Source: Bdellovibrio sp. ZAP7 (GTDB lineage Bacteria > Bacteroidota > Bacteroidia > Flavobacteriales > Flavobacteriaceae). Taken from it: 9,698 nt of DNA. The notes beneath the pieces were generated by a model. That model saw only the letters and a program-made list of their open reading frames with translations, did not search any database and had not been told where the DNA came from. The stretch lies in contig CALPKO020000026.1 of the NCBI GenBank assembly GCA_943324165.2, positions 1-9,698 of the forward strand, in the 5' to 3' direction. This document shows, one piece after another, positions 1 to 7,447 of this stretch. Every line of letters starts with the position of its first letter. The stretch's first letter is position 1. The position numbers and the translations under genes are program-made.

Positions 1-1142
1 ACCCAGTTAACATCAGGATTAAACAAAGTTAAATTCGCTATTTTATTATTATTAATAATTTGATTATCAATTGAAAATCTACTTTTACCTAAAGTTAATT
101 TTTGGATAATTATTTCCAATGGCAGGACGTTCAACAATGCACCAAAAGCAGATTCTAAACCGATTGTACCGTTTTTCGCCAAATCAAATTCCATTTTTTT
201 ATTTTCAATATCAATTGGATTATGGTCAGAAGTTATCATATCTATTGTTCCGTCGACTACTCCAGTAATCAAAGCCAGACGGTCATTCTCACTTCTTAAT
301 GGAGGAGCAATTTTAAATCGCGTATCAAAATTTTCTAATTTTTTATCCGATAAAACCAAATGATGGACAGCTGCGCTACAAGTTATGTCCAAACCTTTTT
401 CTTTTGCAGCTTTTATCAACCCGACTGATTTTGCAGTAGAAATTGTTGGAATATGCAATTTTCCTCCAGTATATTCTAAAAGAAATAAATTTCTAGCAAT
501 TTGCAACTCTTCCGCCAAATTTGGAATTCCCTTTAATCCTAATTTCATTGCGCTTTCGCCTTCGTTGGCCATTCCGTTTCCTTTCAAATCTTCATCTTGA
601 GAAAAAGCGATCACTAAGCCATCAAAATCTTGAACATATTGTAATGCGATTTTAAATAAATTAGCATTTTCGATACTTTTACCATAATCACCAAAAGCAA
701 CTGCACCAGCATTTTTCATATCAAAAAGTTCCGCCAAATCTTTACCTTCACTATTTTTGGTCAATGCTCCGATCGGAAAAAGTTGCGTCGAAAAATCATT
801 TGCTTTTGATTTTACAAAATTAATTTGGGATTGATTATCAATTATTGGAAAAGAATTTGACTGCAGTGCAACCGCTGTAAAACCACTTTTTGCAGCAACA
901 TTCAACCCGTTTTCAATGGTTTCTCGATCTTCAAAACCAGGCTCTCCAAAAGAAACACTGCTATCGAACCAACCTTGTGAAACGTGGAGATTTTCAAGTT
1001 TTAATTCCGTAAAATGCTCGTTTTTTGGAATTTCATTTCCGATCTCAGTAATCAAATCATCTTCTATTTTCAAATCTACGATTTGATTGTGAAAAGGACT
1101 TTGTGAATCAATAATTTTTGCTTCTCTTATGATTAGTTTCAT
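1..1142 (-). CDS. Dihydroorotase-family protein, probably non-catalytic (PyrC-prime type), cut by the window edge
   Basis: Amidohydrolase-fold protein of the dihydroorotase family; active members close carbamoyl-aspartate to dihydroorotate in pyrimidine synthesis. The first 380 codons are present and about 40 C-terminal residues are probably missing compared with the usual length near 420. Family landmarks are readable: GEPGFEDRETI (66-76), FGDYG with D152, NEGESAMKLGLKGIPNLAEE (193-212), LHIPTIST (229-236), HH (260-261), APPLRSENDR (279-288) and TSDHNP (304-309). The metal-binding HxH normally found as DxHxHxREPG is S62-V-S64, followed by G66 in place of the substrate-binding arginine, and the histidine expected before VST is T233. 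I infer that it does not bind the usual metals and may be a structural partner of aspartate transcarbamoylase, as described for PyrC-prime proteins. The ATG start overlaps the stop of the upstream BatA gene by 4 bases (ATGA), which suggests translational coupling. Confidence 0.85.
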   Translation of the reverse strand, partial: MKLIIREAKIIDSQSPFHNQIVDLKIEDDLITEIGNEIPKNEHFTELKLENLHVSQGWFDSSVSFGEPGFEDRETIENGLNVAAKSGFTAVALQSNSFPIIDNQSQINFVKSKANDFSTQLFPIGALTKNSEGKDLAELFDMKNAGAVAFGDYGKSIENANLFKIALQYVQDFDGLVIAFSQDEDLKGNGMANEGESAMKLGLKGIPNLAEELQIARNLFLLEYTGGKLHIPTISTAKSVGLIKAAKEKGLDITCSAAVHHLVLSDKKLENFDTRFKIAPPLRSENDRLALITGVVDGTIDMITSDHNPIDIENKKMEFDLAKNGTIGLESAFGALLNVLPLEIIIQKLTLGKSRFSIDNQIINNNKIANLTLFNPDVNW

Positions 1143-3079
1143 TTTACAAATTTTTGAATAAGTAATTCAGCGACAAGAAATAATAAAGCTAAAACCACAA
1201 ACCATTTCCATATTTCGTTGTTGGTTCTATCTGTTTGAATCGTATCAAAAAGCGTTTCAATACTATCTATTTTTTTAAAATCTTTAAACAAATCTAAATT
1301 AGGGTCAGCCAAATTGCTTTCGGATCGGCTGTAATTAAAACTTATATTTTTCAGTAAATTGTCCTTTGCGAAGATACCAAAATTTCCAGCTTCTTCTGGA
1401 TAATCATTAAAACTTAATTTCACTTTCTTGTTCAAAATTTGCTGAATTGGAATGAAATTTTCTCCTTCTTTTTTTGCGGTGTTTTTTACGTTAACAATCT
1501 CATCTTTAGATAAATTGGCATCAATAATCATCATATTATTATTGCCGATTGTAAATGCAGAAATACCCGTTTTCTGGATATTTTGTGCCATATTATAAAT
1601 AGTAGGAACAACCAATGGTGACTGCAAAAAGTTTGAATTTTGCTTATTTAACGGTGCAGAAAACACAAACACTTTTCCCATTAAATTTGGAATAGCCGTT
1701 AAAAAAGCACTTTGGTCTTCAAAACTTAAAATAGCTGGATTTGAGCTGATTATTGCAAAAGCAGTTTTTGTACTTGGATATTGAAAATTAATAATTTTCT
1801 TCTCAAAAACGCCCTTGTAAAGTGGGTTTTCAAATTCAATTTTGGTAACCAATTTTGGTCTTTCTTCTAAGATTTTAAATTGTAAACTGCCAAAATTGTT
1901 GAAAAAAGTATTGCAATTCGCAATTGAACTTTGCACTGATGGAATAAAAATTAAATTTCCTCCCTTTTCAACAAAAGATTTCAAAGTTGTTTGCAGCGCT
2001 TGCGGAATTTCAGCTATTTCATTTAAAACAATTGCATCTTGTTTTTCTAGCAAATTATAATCTAAACTTTTTATCTCAAAATTGCTGAAATTGAATTCAT
2101 TGGCATTATAAATTTTAGACAAAAACACGCTTTTTTCAGTTTCGCCAATTGAAATTACATTGATTTTTTCTGGTTTTGAAATACTGAAAAACAAATTGTT
2201 ATCATAGTCCAAACTATTATCAGAAATTGAAAAATAGCCGTTAAAATCCTCTTTCGGAATTGTGAAGTTAATTGTTTTTTGCTTATTTTCAAATTTCAAA
2301 AGTGTTTTCGCAATGAGCTTATTTTGGTTATAAAGGCCAATTGGAATTTCTTTTTTATCATCTCCAAAAAGCGTTAACTTCAATCCGATTTCGTAGAATT
2401 TATCTAATTTTTGATTGATATAAACACTATCAACGCTCACATTTTCGCTCTTTTCAGCTTTTGGTATTATGAAAAAAGTGTTTAAATTTTCGTCATCACT
2501 TTTTAATTGACTTACTTTCATACCAACTGCGTCGGTAATGACAATAATGTCTTTTTTGAAATTTGATTTCCTTGCTTTAATTTTGGCAATTTGACTGTCT
2601 AAATCAAATTTCGATCCGGAATATTTCAAGTTTTGCAACTCTTTCTGAATTGATTTTATGTCTGTATTCCAAAAAGTTTGGTTATTTGTGACTAGAGAAA
2701 AATTTTGGTTTTCTGGTGTATGCTCTAATAAATCCTCAATTGTTCGTCGCAACAATTCGCCTTTCTGACCTTTTGCTTGCATGCTAAAAGAGTTGTCTAA
2801 AATAATATACATTTCGTTGGTAACATTATTTTTGTCTTTTGCATCAAAAAATGGTTGAGCAAATGCAAAAACCAAAGCACCCATTAAAAATAATCTTGTG
2901 AGTAGCAATAACCATTTTTTAAGCTTTGAACTTTTTCTAGTTTGAATCGAAAGTTCTTTTAAAAACTGAACATTGGTAAAATATTCTCTTTTAAATCTGC
3001 GCAATTGAAATAAATGAACAAGAATTGGTAAGACCAACAAAAAAAGGAAGAAAAGAATTTCTGGATGTTTGAATTGCAT
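1139..3079 (-). CDS. BatA-domain membrane protein with von Willebrand A fold
   Basis: A 646-residue membrane protein. The N-terminus matches the BatA (aerotolerance) double membrane-spanning domain: helices at about 7-25 and 56-76 flank a basic LRRFKREYF segment. A von Willebrand A-like domain follows, with the metal-site motif DNSFSM (D95, S97, S99) and a second strand ending VITDA (180-184). A region around 305-400 (INVISIGETEKS, then EKGGNLIFIP) resembles the glutamine-amidotransferase-like domain seen in long BatA relatives. A last helix lies at about 622-643, close to the C-terminus. It is longer than the roughly 330-residue BatA of MoxR operons, and no moxR or batB-E gene lies beside it, so the aerotolerance label should not be taken as function. 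The ATG is preceded by A/T-rich sequence without a ribosome-binding site. It lies 75 bases after the GT2 gene and overlaps the dihydroorotase-like gene by 4 bases. Confidence 0.88.
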   Translation of the reverse strand: MQFKHPEILFFLFLLVLPILVHLFQLRRFKREYFTNVQFLKELSIQTRKSSKLKKWLLLLTRLFLMGALVFAFAQPFFDAKDKNNVTNEMYIILDNSFSMQAKGQKGELLRRTIEDLLEHTPENQNFSLVTNNQTFWNTDIKSIQKELQNLKYSGSKFDLDSQIAKIKARKSNFKKDIIVITDAVGMKVSQLKSDDENLNTFFIIPKAEKSENVSVDSVYINQKLDKFYEIGLKLTLFGDDKKEIPIGLYNQNKLIAKTLLKFENKQKTINFTIPKEDFNGYFSISDNSLDYDNNLFFSISKPEKINVISIGETEKSVFLSKIYNANEFNFSNFEIKSLDYNLLEKQDAIVLNEIAEIPQALQTTLKSFVEKGGNLIFIPSVQSSIANCNTFFNNFGSLQFKILEERPKLVTKIEFENPLYKGVFEKKIINFQYPSTKTAFAIISSNPAILSFEDQSAFLTAIPNLMGKVFVFSAPLNKQNSNFLQSPLVVPTIYNMAQNIQKTGISAFTIGNNNMMIIDANLSKDEIVNVKNTAKKEGENFIPIQQILNKKVKLSFNDYPEEAGNFGIFAKDNLLKNISFNYSRSESNLADPNLDLFKDFKKIDSIETLFDTIQTDRTNNEIWKWFVVLALLFLVAELLIQKFVK

Positions 3080-3154
3080 TCTAAATTAAACTTTGGTGGT
3101 CAATAATACTACTTTTTATTACATATAAGCCTTGAAATTCTATTTTTATGGAAA

Positions 3155-3874
3155 TCAGTTCATTTTTAAAAAACCATACTTCAAAATGCAAAACAATGCT
3201 CGAACACCATCTTTCCATCCAATTTTTTTGCCTTCTAAATAGGTTCGCCCATAATAGGAAATACCAACTTCATAAATCCTAATGTTCTCTATTCTAGCAA
3301 TCTTTGCTGTTACCTCTGGCTCAAATCCAAAACGATTTTCTTTAAAATGAATGTTTTTTATAATTTCAGATCTAAACAATTTATAACATGTTTCCATATC
3401 GCTTAAGTTAAGATTTGTAAAAAGATTAGAGAGAAAAGTTAAAAATTTATTTCCAATGGTGTGCCAAAAAAACAAAATTCTATGCGGTTTTCCGCCCATA
3501 AAACGAGATCCATAAACAACATCCGCAAAACCATCAACAATTGGTTTAAGCAAAATATTGTATTCATTTGGATCATATTCTAAATCTGCATCTTGAATAA
3601 TTACAAAATCTCCAGTTGCTTTTGCAATTCCTGTATGAAGTGCCGCACCTTTTCCTTTATTAATTTCGTGTCTGAAATATTGAATATTTATATTCGGATT
3701 TTGGTTTCCGTAAATTAAAATTGCCTGTTCGGTTTCGTCCGTAGAGCAGTCGTTTACTATTATAATTTCTTTTTCAATGTTGTGAATTAATGATACATTA
3801 TTAATTTTATCAAGAATTAAATGTATTGTTTTCGCTTCATTGTAGGCTGGAATTACTATCGAGAGTTTGTTCAC
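3155..3874 (-). CDS. Family 2 glycosyltransferase, DPM1-like polyprenyl-phosphate sugar transferase
   Basis: A 239-residue cytoplasmic GT-A enzyme expected to move a sugar from a nucleotide donor onto a polyprenyl phosphate carrier. Visible motifs are [14 protein letters not shown] (4-17), the nucleotide-binding NDCSTD (41-46), the DxD-containing QDADLEYDP (94-102, D95/D97), YGSRF (121-125) and [12 protein letters not shown] (157-168). This order is typical of dolichol-phosphate mannose synthase-like proteins. There is no C-terminal pair of membrane helices, so it resembles the soluble DPM1 type rather than GtrB. The start codon is GTG at 3872-3874: an in-frame TAA sits 12 bases upstream and the conserved N-terminal strand begins at residue 4, so no other start fits. 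It lies 53 bases downstream of the GT39 gene on the same strand and probably supplies that enzyme's lipid-linked donor. The transferred sugar cannot be told from sequence. Confidence 0.92.
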   Translation of the reverse strand: MNKLSIVIPAYNEAKTIHLILDKINNVSLIHNIEKEIIIVNDCSTDETEQAILIYGNQNPNINIQYFRHEINKGKGAALHTGIAKATGDFVIIQDADLEYDPNEYNILLKPIVDGFADVVYGSRFMGGKPHRILFFWHTIGNKFLTFLSNLFTNLNLSDMETCYKLFRSEIIKNIHFKENRFGFEPEVTAKIARIENIRIYEVGISYYGRTYLEGKKIGWKDGVRALFCILKYGFLKMN

Positions 3875-3927
3875 TTTTTTAATTTGTTATGAAAAATGCA
3901 AATTTAAGGTTTTCAATTTGTTTTTTG

Positions 3928-5571
3928 TTAGTTTACTATTCTAATTAAATATTTTTTTTCAAGTTGTTGCTCCCTTGTTTTTGATAATAAAAATGGGAGT
4001 TTTAATTTCGTGATTGGATAAGAATCAAAACTTTTTATTTTATTATATTGATATTTTTTAATCGCTTTTAATTTAGATTTTTCAATAAACAACCAATATG
4101 GCTTTTCAATAGTTTGCATCGAACTTGAATCTACAGCTTTAGTAAATGGATTTTTAGAATAATAATTAAAAGCATGCGATTGAATTTCAAATGTGTATAT
4201 AGGTTCGTTTTGAATATTTCTAAAACTCCATTTTCCAGCAACTGAATCACTCTGAAAGGTTAATAGTTTTGGGTAAAAGACAAAACTTAAGAAAATATTT
4301 AAAATCAATACAACACTTATCAACTGAAAAACGATATTTTTTTCATGTCTTTGTTTGTTAAAATATATCAAAATTCCAATCTGTGATAATATGCAAAAAA
4401 ATAAAATGAAATTTAATTCTTTAAAAAATAAAATAGGATAAATTGAAATTAAAATTAAAATTAAAATACCGAAAAACATAAAAACAATTTTCCAATTGTT
4501 GAATTGTTTTAATGATATATTAGAAAAATAGTCACCAATGAATATAGCTGCGAAGGGAAAAGTTACAAAAACATAATGCGGTAATTTGTATTTTGACAAT
4601 GAAAGCATTAAAAATATGCTCAAAAACCCAACTAAACTAATTATTTCACTCTTGTTTTTATTTGAACTAAAAACTGATTTAAACTTGGCAAAAATCGAAA
4701 AATACAACGGCACAATCCAAGGGAAAAAATCCCAAAGTGTAGAACCTAAAAAAAAGTGAAAAGGAGTTCCGTTGTTCCAAGTGTTTTCTCCTGTAATTCT
4801 GCCAAAACTCTGCAGCCAATAATAGAAATACAAACCACTTTGGCCTTTTTTACCGTAAGCGATTTTTTCTGTTTGTAAATCATATTGAATATAAAGGCCA
4901 TAAGACATCGGAAAAAGCAAAAGTGCAATAATTATAATAACCAAAAGCCAATGCCAACCAAAAACAAGTTTCCACTTTTTGTGATAGATTAAGTTTAATC
5001 CCAAAGGCAACAATACTGCGATAAGACCAATTGGTCCTTTTGCCATCATTGCTAAGGCAATGAAAAAACTACCAAAAATCAAAAATTTTAATTTTTTTCT
5101 TTCAAAATATTCGGAAAATAACCAAATTGACGTAATTACAGATGATGTTAAAATTGGATCTGTTCGGACATCGTTGGTCATTAAAAAATAGGCTTGCGAA
5201 GTAGCAAAAATTAAAACGGCATTTTTAGCTACTTTTTCTGAATAAAACAATTTGCAAAATTTGTATATAGAAACTAATGAAAGTAATAAAAATAAAAATG
5301 ATGGTAATTTGTAGGCAAAATTGTTAATACCAAAAAGTTGAATAGATAAACTTGAAATCCAAAACAACAACGGCGGCTTGTCTAAATAATCATTTCCAAA
5401 TTCTTTGACTTCTAAATAACTATGTGTTTGTGCCATTTCAGCCGACATTCCCGCATATTGTGCGGCATCGATTTGCATGATGTCTAAAAACAAATTATTA
5501 CAAAAAATAATAAAAATAACCGAAATAATTATTTTTTCAAAAAAGGAAAATTGTTTAAAAAAGGAAAGCAT
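3928..5571 (-). CDS. GT39/ArnT-like membrane glycosyltransferase
   Basis: A 547-residue polytopic inner-membrane GT-C enzyme that should transfer a sugar from a polyprenyl-phosphate donor to an acceptor on the outer side of the membrane. The first helix (12-30) is followed by the DxxxYA motif with the likely catalytic D35 (DAAQYA, 35-40) and by YLDKPPLLFW (62-71), both hallmarks of the dolichyl-P-mannose protein mannosyltransferase and ArnT family. Further family signatures are DVRTDPIL (134-141), MMAKGPIGLIA (175-185) and SKYKLPHYVFV (326-336). Roughly ten or more hydrophobic helices run to about residue 432, then a soluble basic C-terminal domain of about 110 residues. The usual DE..YA is DAAQYA here, so only the aspartate is kept. 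It is the first gene of the minus-strand block, with a -7 promoter box 32-39 bases before the ATG. The acceptor could be lipid A, glycan or protein. Confidence 0.9.
   Translation of the reverse strand: MLSFFKQFSFFEKIIISVIFIIFCNNLFLDIMQIDAAQYAGMSAEMAQTHSYLEVKEFGNDYLDKPPLLFWISSLSIQLFGINNFAYKLPSFLFLLLSLVSIYKFCKLFYSEKVAKNAVLIFATSQAYFLMTNDVRTDPILTSSVITSIWLFSEYFERKKLKFLIFGSFFIALAMMAKGPIGLIAVLLPLGLNLIYHKKWKLVFGWHWLLVIIIIALLLFPMSYGLYIQYDLQTEKIAYGKKGQSGLYFYYWLQSFGRITGENTWNNGTPFHFFLGSTLWDFFPWIVPLYFSIFAKFKSVFSSNKNKSEIISLVGFLSIFLMLSLSKYKLPHYVFVTFPFAAIFIGDYFSNISLKQFNNWKIVFMFFGILILILISIYPILFFKELNFILFFCILSQIGILIYFNKQRHEKNIVFQLISVVLILNIFLSFVFYPKLLTFQSDSVAGKWSFRNIQNEPIYTFEIQSHAFNYYSKNPFTKAVDSSSMQTIEKPYWLFIEKSKLKAIKKYQYNKIKSFDSYPITKLKLPFLLSKTREQQLEKKYLIRIVN
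4446..4467. repeat. Hexanucleotide microsatellite AAATTA inside the GT39 gene
   Basis: About 3.7 perfect copies of the 6-base unit AAATTA. On the coding (minus) strand it encodes alternating Leu and Ile in a transmembrane helix (LILILI, around residues 370-375). Because the unit is two codons long, gain or loss of a copy would keep the reading frame. Confidence 0.85.
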
Positions 5572-5602
5572 AAATGATTATTGATTTCTATGTAAATTTT
5601 GT

Positions 5603-5610
5603 CAAAAGTA
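5603..5610 (-). promoter_or_regulatory. Putative Bacteroidetes -7 promoter box for the GT39-GT2-BatA block
   Basis: On the minus strand the sequence is TACTTTTG, an exact match to the Bacteroidetes TAnnTTTG -7 consensus. It lies 31 bases before the GT39 ATG, giving a leader of about 25 bases. No clear TTG -33 element is present at the expected distance; a T-rich TTTTAG at 5628-5633 is the nearest candidate. Confidence 0.55.
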
Positions 5611-5629
5611 AGCAATTAAATCAATTGCT
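5611..5629. repeat. Perfect 7-bp inverted repeat next to the GT39 promoter box
   Basis: AGCAATT at 5611-5617 and AATTGCT at 5623-5629 form a perfect inverted repeat with a 5-base spacer. It directly abuts the -7 box at 5603-5610, in the space between the -7 and -33 positions, where a repressor-type operator could act. Short A/T-rich repeats occur by chance in such DNA, so regulation is only a guess. Confidence 0.45.
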
Positions 5630-5848
5630 AAAATTGTAAAATTTAACTCTAATTTTATCAAAACTATTCTCTGAAAAAATATTTATCTGTTTTTTTATCC
5701 TTAGGCCAAACTCGAAGGAATTTTGTAATTGAATTAAGTGCGAATTTTTTATTGGTAAACTATTAAAATTCAATTAGTTATTTTTTTGTATGCTGTTTGT
5801 TACGGTTTTAGTTAGTAAGTACATTTTACTTCAAATGCATGAATGTTG

Positions 5849-5856
5849 TACATTTG
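5849..5856 (+). promoter_or_regulatory. Putative -7 promoter box for the small acidic-protein gene
   Basis: TACATTTG matches TAnnTTTG exactly and ends 22 bases before the ATG at 5879. A TTG -33 element is not visible at 17-23 bases upstream, so the promoter would be weak or activator-dependent if real. It supports the start at 5879 over the ATG at 5843. Confidence 0.45.
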
Positions 5857-5878
5857 TAAAAATCATTTAATAAAAATA

Positions 5879-6304
5879 ATGGAAATTAAATTAAAACACG
5901 GAATAGGTCAATTGATTTTCGGAATGAAGCCAAAAGATGTAGTGGGAATTTTAGGATTACCAAACAAACAATTTCTAGACGAAGACGACAATAAAATATA
6001 CCAATATAACCATGAAAAACTTCATCTCACTTTTTATGAAGATGAAGATTTTCGTTTAGGATATATCGTTTCGGCTAACCAAAATTTGAAATTATTTGAT
6101 AAAAAAATAATCAATCAAAACATTTCTGAAATTGAAAAATCACTGGAAACAGCGACTCTAAAATTCGTTTTAGAAGATTTCGACACTTTTGAACATTATT
6201 TTAACGAAGACAATTGGTTGATTTTATCTGTTGAATTCGACGAAATCACAAAGGTTGAAATTGGAGCAATTATAAAAGACGATGAATTTGTTTGGAAATT
6301 TTAG
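5879..6304 (+). CDS. Small acidic protein of unknown function
   Basis: A 141-residue cytoplasmic protein that I do not recognise as a named family. It has no signal peptide or membrane helix. It is strongly acidic (28 Asp/Glu against 16 Lys/Arg by hand count), with clusters such as DEDD (34-37) and EDED (54-57). The N-terminal segment [19 protein letters not shown] (8-26) followed by LP resembles the FGM..xxV..iLG.P pattern found in several small immunity-like and BamE/SmpA-like folds, but this is too short to assign function. The start at 5879 is chosen over the ATG at 5843 because a promoter box lies between them and the upstream 12 residues look non-coding. Its stop codon overlaps the 3' end of the convergent prfB gene by 4 bases, with no terminator between. 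Confidence 0.75.
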   Translation: MEIKLKHGIGQLIFGMKPKDVVGILGLPNKQFLDEDDNKIYQYNHEKLHLTFYEDEDFRLGYIVSANQNLKLFDKKIINQNISEIEKSLETATLKFVLEDFDTFEHYFNEDNWLILSVEFDEITKVEIGAIIKDDEFVWKF

Positions 6305-7399
6305 TTTTCGTTTTTTTGTCCCATCATCATTAAAAATGCTTTTAAAAAACCATCAATTTCGCCATTCATAACGCTATCTACATCGCTAGTTTCGAAACCT
6401 GTTCTTACATCTTTTACTAATTTGTAGGGTTGCATCACATAATTTCGAATCTGCGAACCCCATTCAATTTTCATTTTTCCAGCTTCAATATCAGCCCGCT
6501 GTGCTTGTTGTTTTTTCAGTTCAATTTCATATAATTGAGAACGCAACATTTGCATCGCACGCTGCCTGTTATCTTGTTGCGAACGCGTTTCAGAACACTG
6601 GATTTGAATTCCGGTTGGCTTGTGATAAAGTTGTACTTTGGTTTCAACTTTATTCACATTTTGCCCGCCTGCTCCACTCGAACGTGAAGTAGTGATTTCA
6701 ATATCTGCAGGATTAATATCTATTTCAATACTGTCATCAACCAGAGGATAAACATAAACCGAAGCAAAAGAGGTATGCCTTTTAGCATTGCTGTCAAACG
6801 GAGAAATGCGAACCAATCGATGAACTCCGTTTTCTCCTTTGAGATACCCAAAAGAATAATCTCCTTCAAATTCTAGAGTTACTGTTTTTATACCAGCGGC
6901 ATCTCCTTTTTGAAAATTCAATTCCTTGATTTTATAGCCAGATTTTTCGCCCCACATGATGTACATTCGCATCAACATTTCTGCCCAATCACAACTTTCT
7001 GTGCCACCCGCACCTGAAGTGATCTGAACCACAGCACTCAAAGTATCTCCTTCTTCAGAAAGCATATTTTTAAACTCAATATTTTCTAAAAAAGTATTGG
7101 TTTGTTGGTAGAGGTCTTCTAGTTCGTTTTCTGAAAATTCCCCCTCTTTAAAAAACTCAAAGGCCAACTGCAATTCTTCACTCAATTGCAGACCTTTTTC
7201 GTAATCTTCGACCCATTTTTTCTTGGATCGCAAAATTTTAATGTAGTTTTCCGCCTCTTTTGCATTATTCCAAAAGTCTGGTGCTAAAGTTTTTTCTTCT
7301 TCGTTTGCTATTTCAATTAACTTATTGTCAACGTCAAAGATACCTCCTCAACGCACCAAGACGCTCTACAATACCTTTAATTTGTTCGGTATTTGTCAT
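6301..7399 (-). CDS. prfB: Peptide chain release factor 2, with programmed +1 frameshift
   Basis: Release factor 2 ends translation at UGA and UAA. The gene is read as two frames: codons 1-21 from the ATG at 7397-7399 ([20 protein letters not shown] then L), a UGA at codon 22, and a +1 shift that continues with [14 protein letters not shown] to give 365 residues, the normal RF2 length. The stop-codon recognition motif SPF is at about 199-201 and the catalytic GGQ at about 244-246 ([12 protein letters not shown]), close to the E. coli positions. Starting instead at a TTG (7233) would yield 310 residues and lose part of domain 1. The gene diverges from the threonine aldolase gene, with 48 bases between starts. 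Low RF2 should favour the frameshift and so raise RF2, the known autoregulation of this family. Confidence 0.96.
7333..7348 (-). promoter_or_regulatory. RF2 programmed +1 frameshift signal
   Basis: On the minus strand the sequence reads AGGAGG TAT CTT TGA C. The Shine-Dalgarno-like AGGAGG (7343-7348) ends 3 bases before the CTT slippery codon (7337-7339), followed by the in-frame UGA (7334-7336) and C. Spacing and codons equal the classical E. coli prfB site. The shift skips one T, and decoding resumes with GAC at 7333-7335. No other gene start in the window has a comparable AGGAGG. Confidence 0.96.
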
Positions 7400-7407
7400 A
7401 AATTGTG

Positions 7408-7415
7408 TAATTTTG
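7408..7415 (+). promoter_or_regulatory. Putative promoter of the threonine aldolase gene
   Basis: TAATTTTG is an exact TAnnTTTG -7 box, and a TTTG at 7381-7384 lies 23 bases upstream, at the upper limit of the spacing reported for Flavobacterium. The expected leader to the ATG at 7448 is about 26 bases. The upstream element lies inside the prfB coding start. Confidence 0.55.
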
Positions 7416-7421
7416 TTTTTA

Positions 7422-7429
7422 CAAAAATA
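7422..7429 (-). promoter_or_regulatory. Putative -7 promoter box for prfB
   Basis: On the minus strand TATTTTTG matches TAnnTTTG and ends 22 bases before the prfB ATG, giving a leader of about 16 bases. No TTG -33 element is clear; the expected position falls in the first codons of the aldolase gene. Confidence 0.45.
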
Positions 7430-7447
7430 AGACATCCTTTCGAGATT

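Larger units (their letters stand above)
5572..5878. other. Intergenic region between divergent GT39 block and acidic-protein gene
   Basis: A 307-base A/T-rich stretch without a convincing gene. It holds the minus-strand promoter box at 5603-5610, a perfect inverted repeat at 5611-5629 and the plus-strand promoter box at 5849-5856. I see nothing recognisable from about 5640 to 5840. A longer ATG at 5843 opens into the small plus-strand gene, but it lies upstream of that gene's likely -7 box and is not used as the start here. Confidence 0.7.

Noticed and set aside
385..600. Plus-strand open frame of 71 codons
   Set aside because: It lies antisense inside the dihydroorotase-like gene, whose minus-strand frame carries clear family motifs.
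1842..2060. Plus-strand open frame of 72 codons
   Set aside because: Shadow of the BatA-type gene on the opposite strand; no recognisable product.
1139..3079. Aerotolerance (Bat) operon
   Set aside because: Only a BatA-like N-terminal domain is present; no moxR or batB-E genes are adjacent, so a Bat operon cannot be claimed.
5640..5840. Possible small RNA or riboswitch in the long intergenic gap
   Set aside because: No stable stem with a T-run and no known riboswitch core was seen; only weak A/T-rich complementarity.
5843..5878. Upstream ATG extending the acidic protein by 12 residues
   Set aside because: A TAnnTTTG box at 5849-5856 lies inside this extension, and the ATG at 5879 has an A-rich leader typical of this genome.
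7231..7233. TTG start giving a 310-residue release factor
   Set aside because: The frame continues upstream to a classical +1 frameshift site and an ATG, restoring the usual 365 residues.
7325..7447. Longer start for the threonine aldolase
   Set aside because: The added 41 residues are antisense to the 5' end of prfB and span the likely promoter; homology begins at the ATG at 7448.
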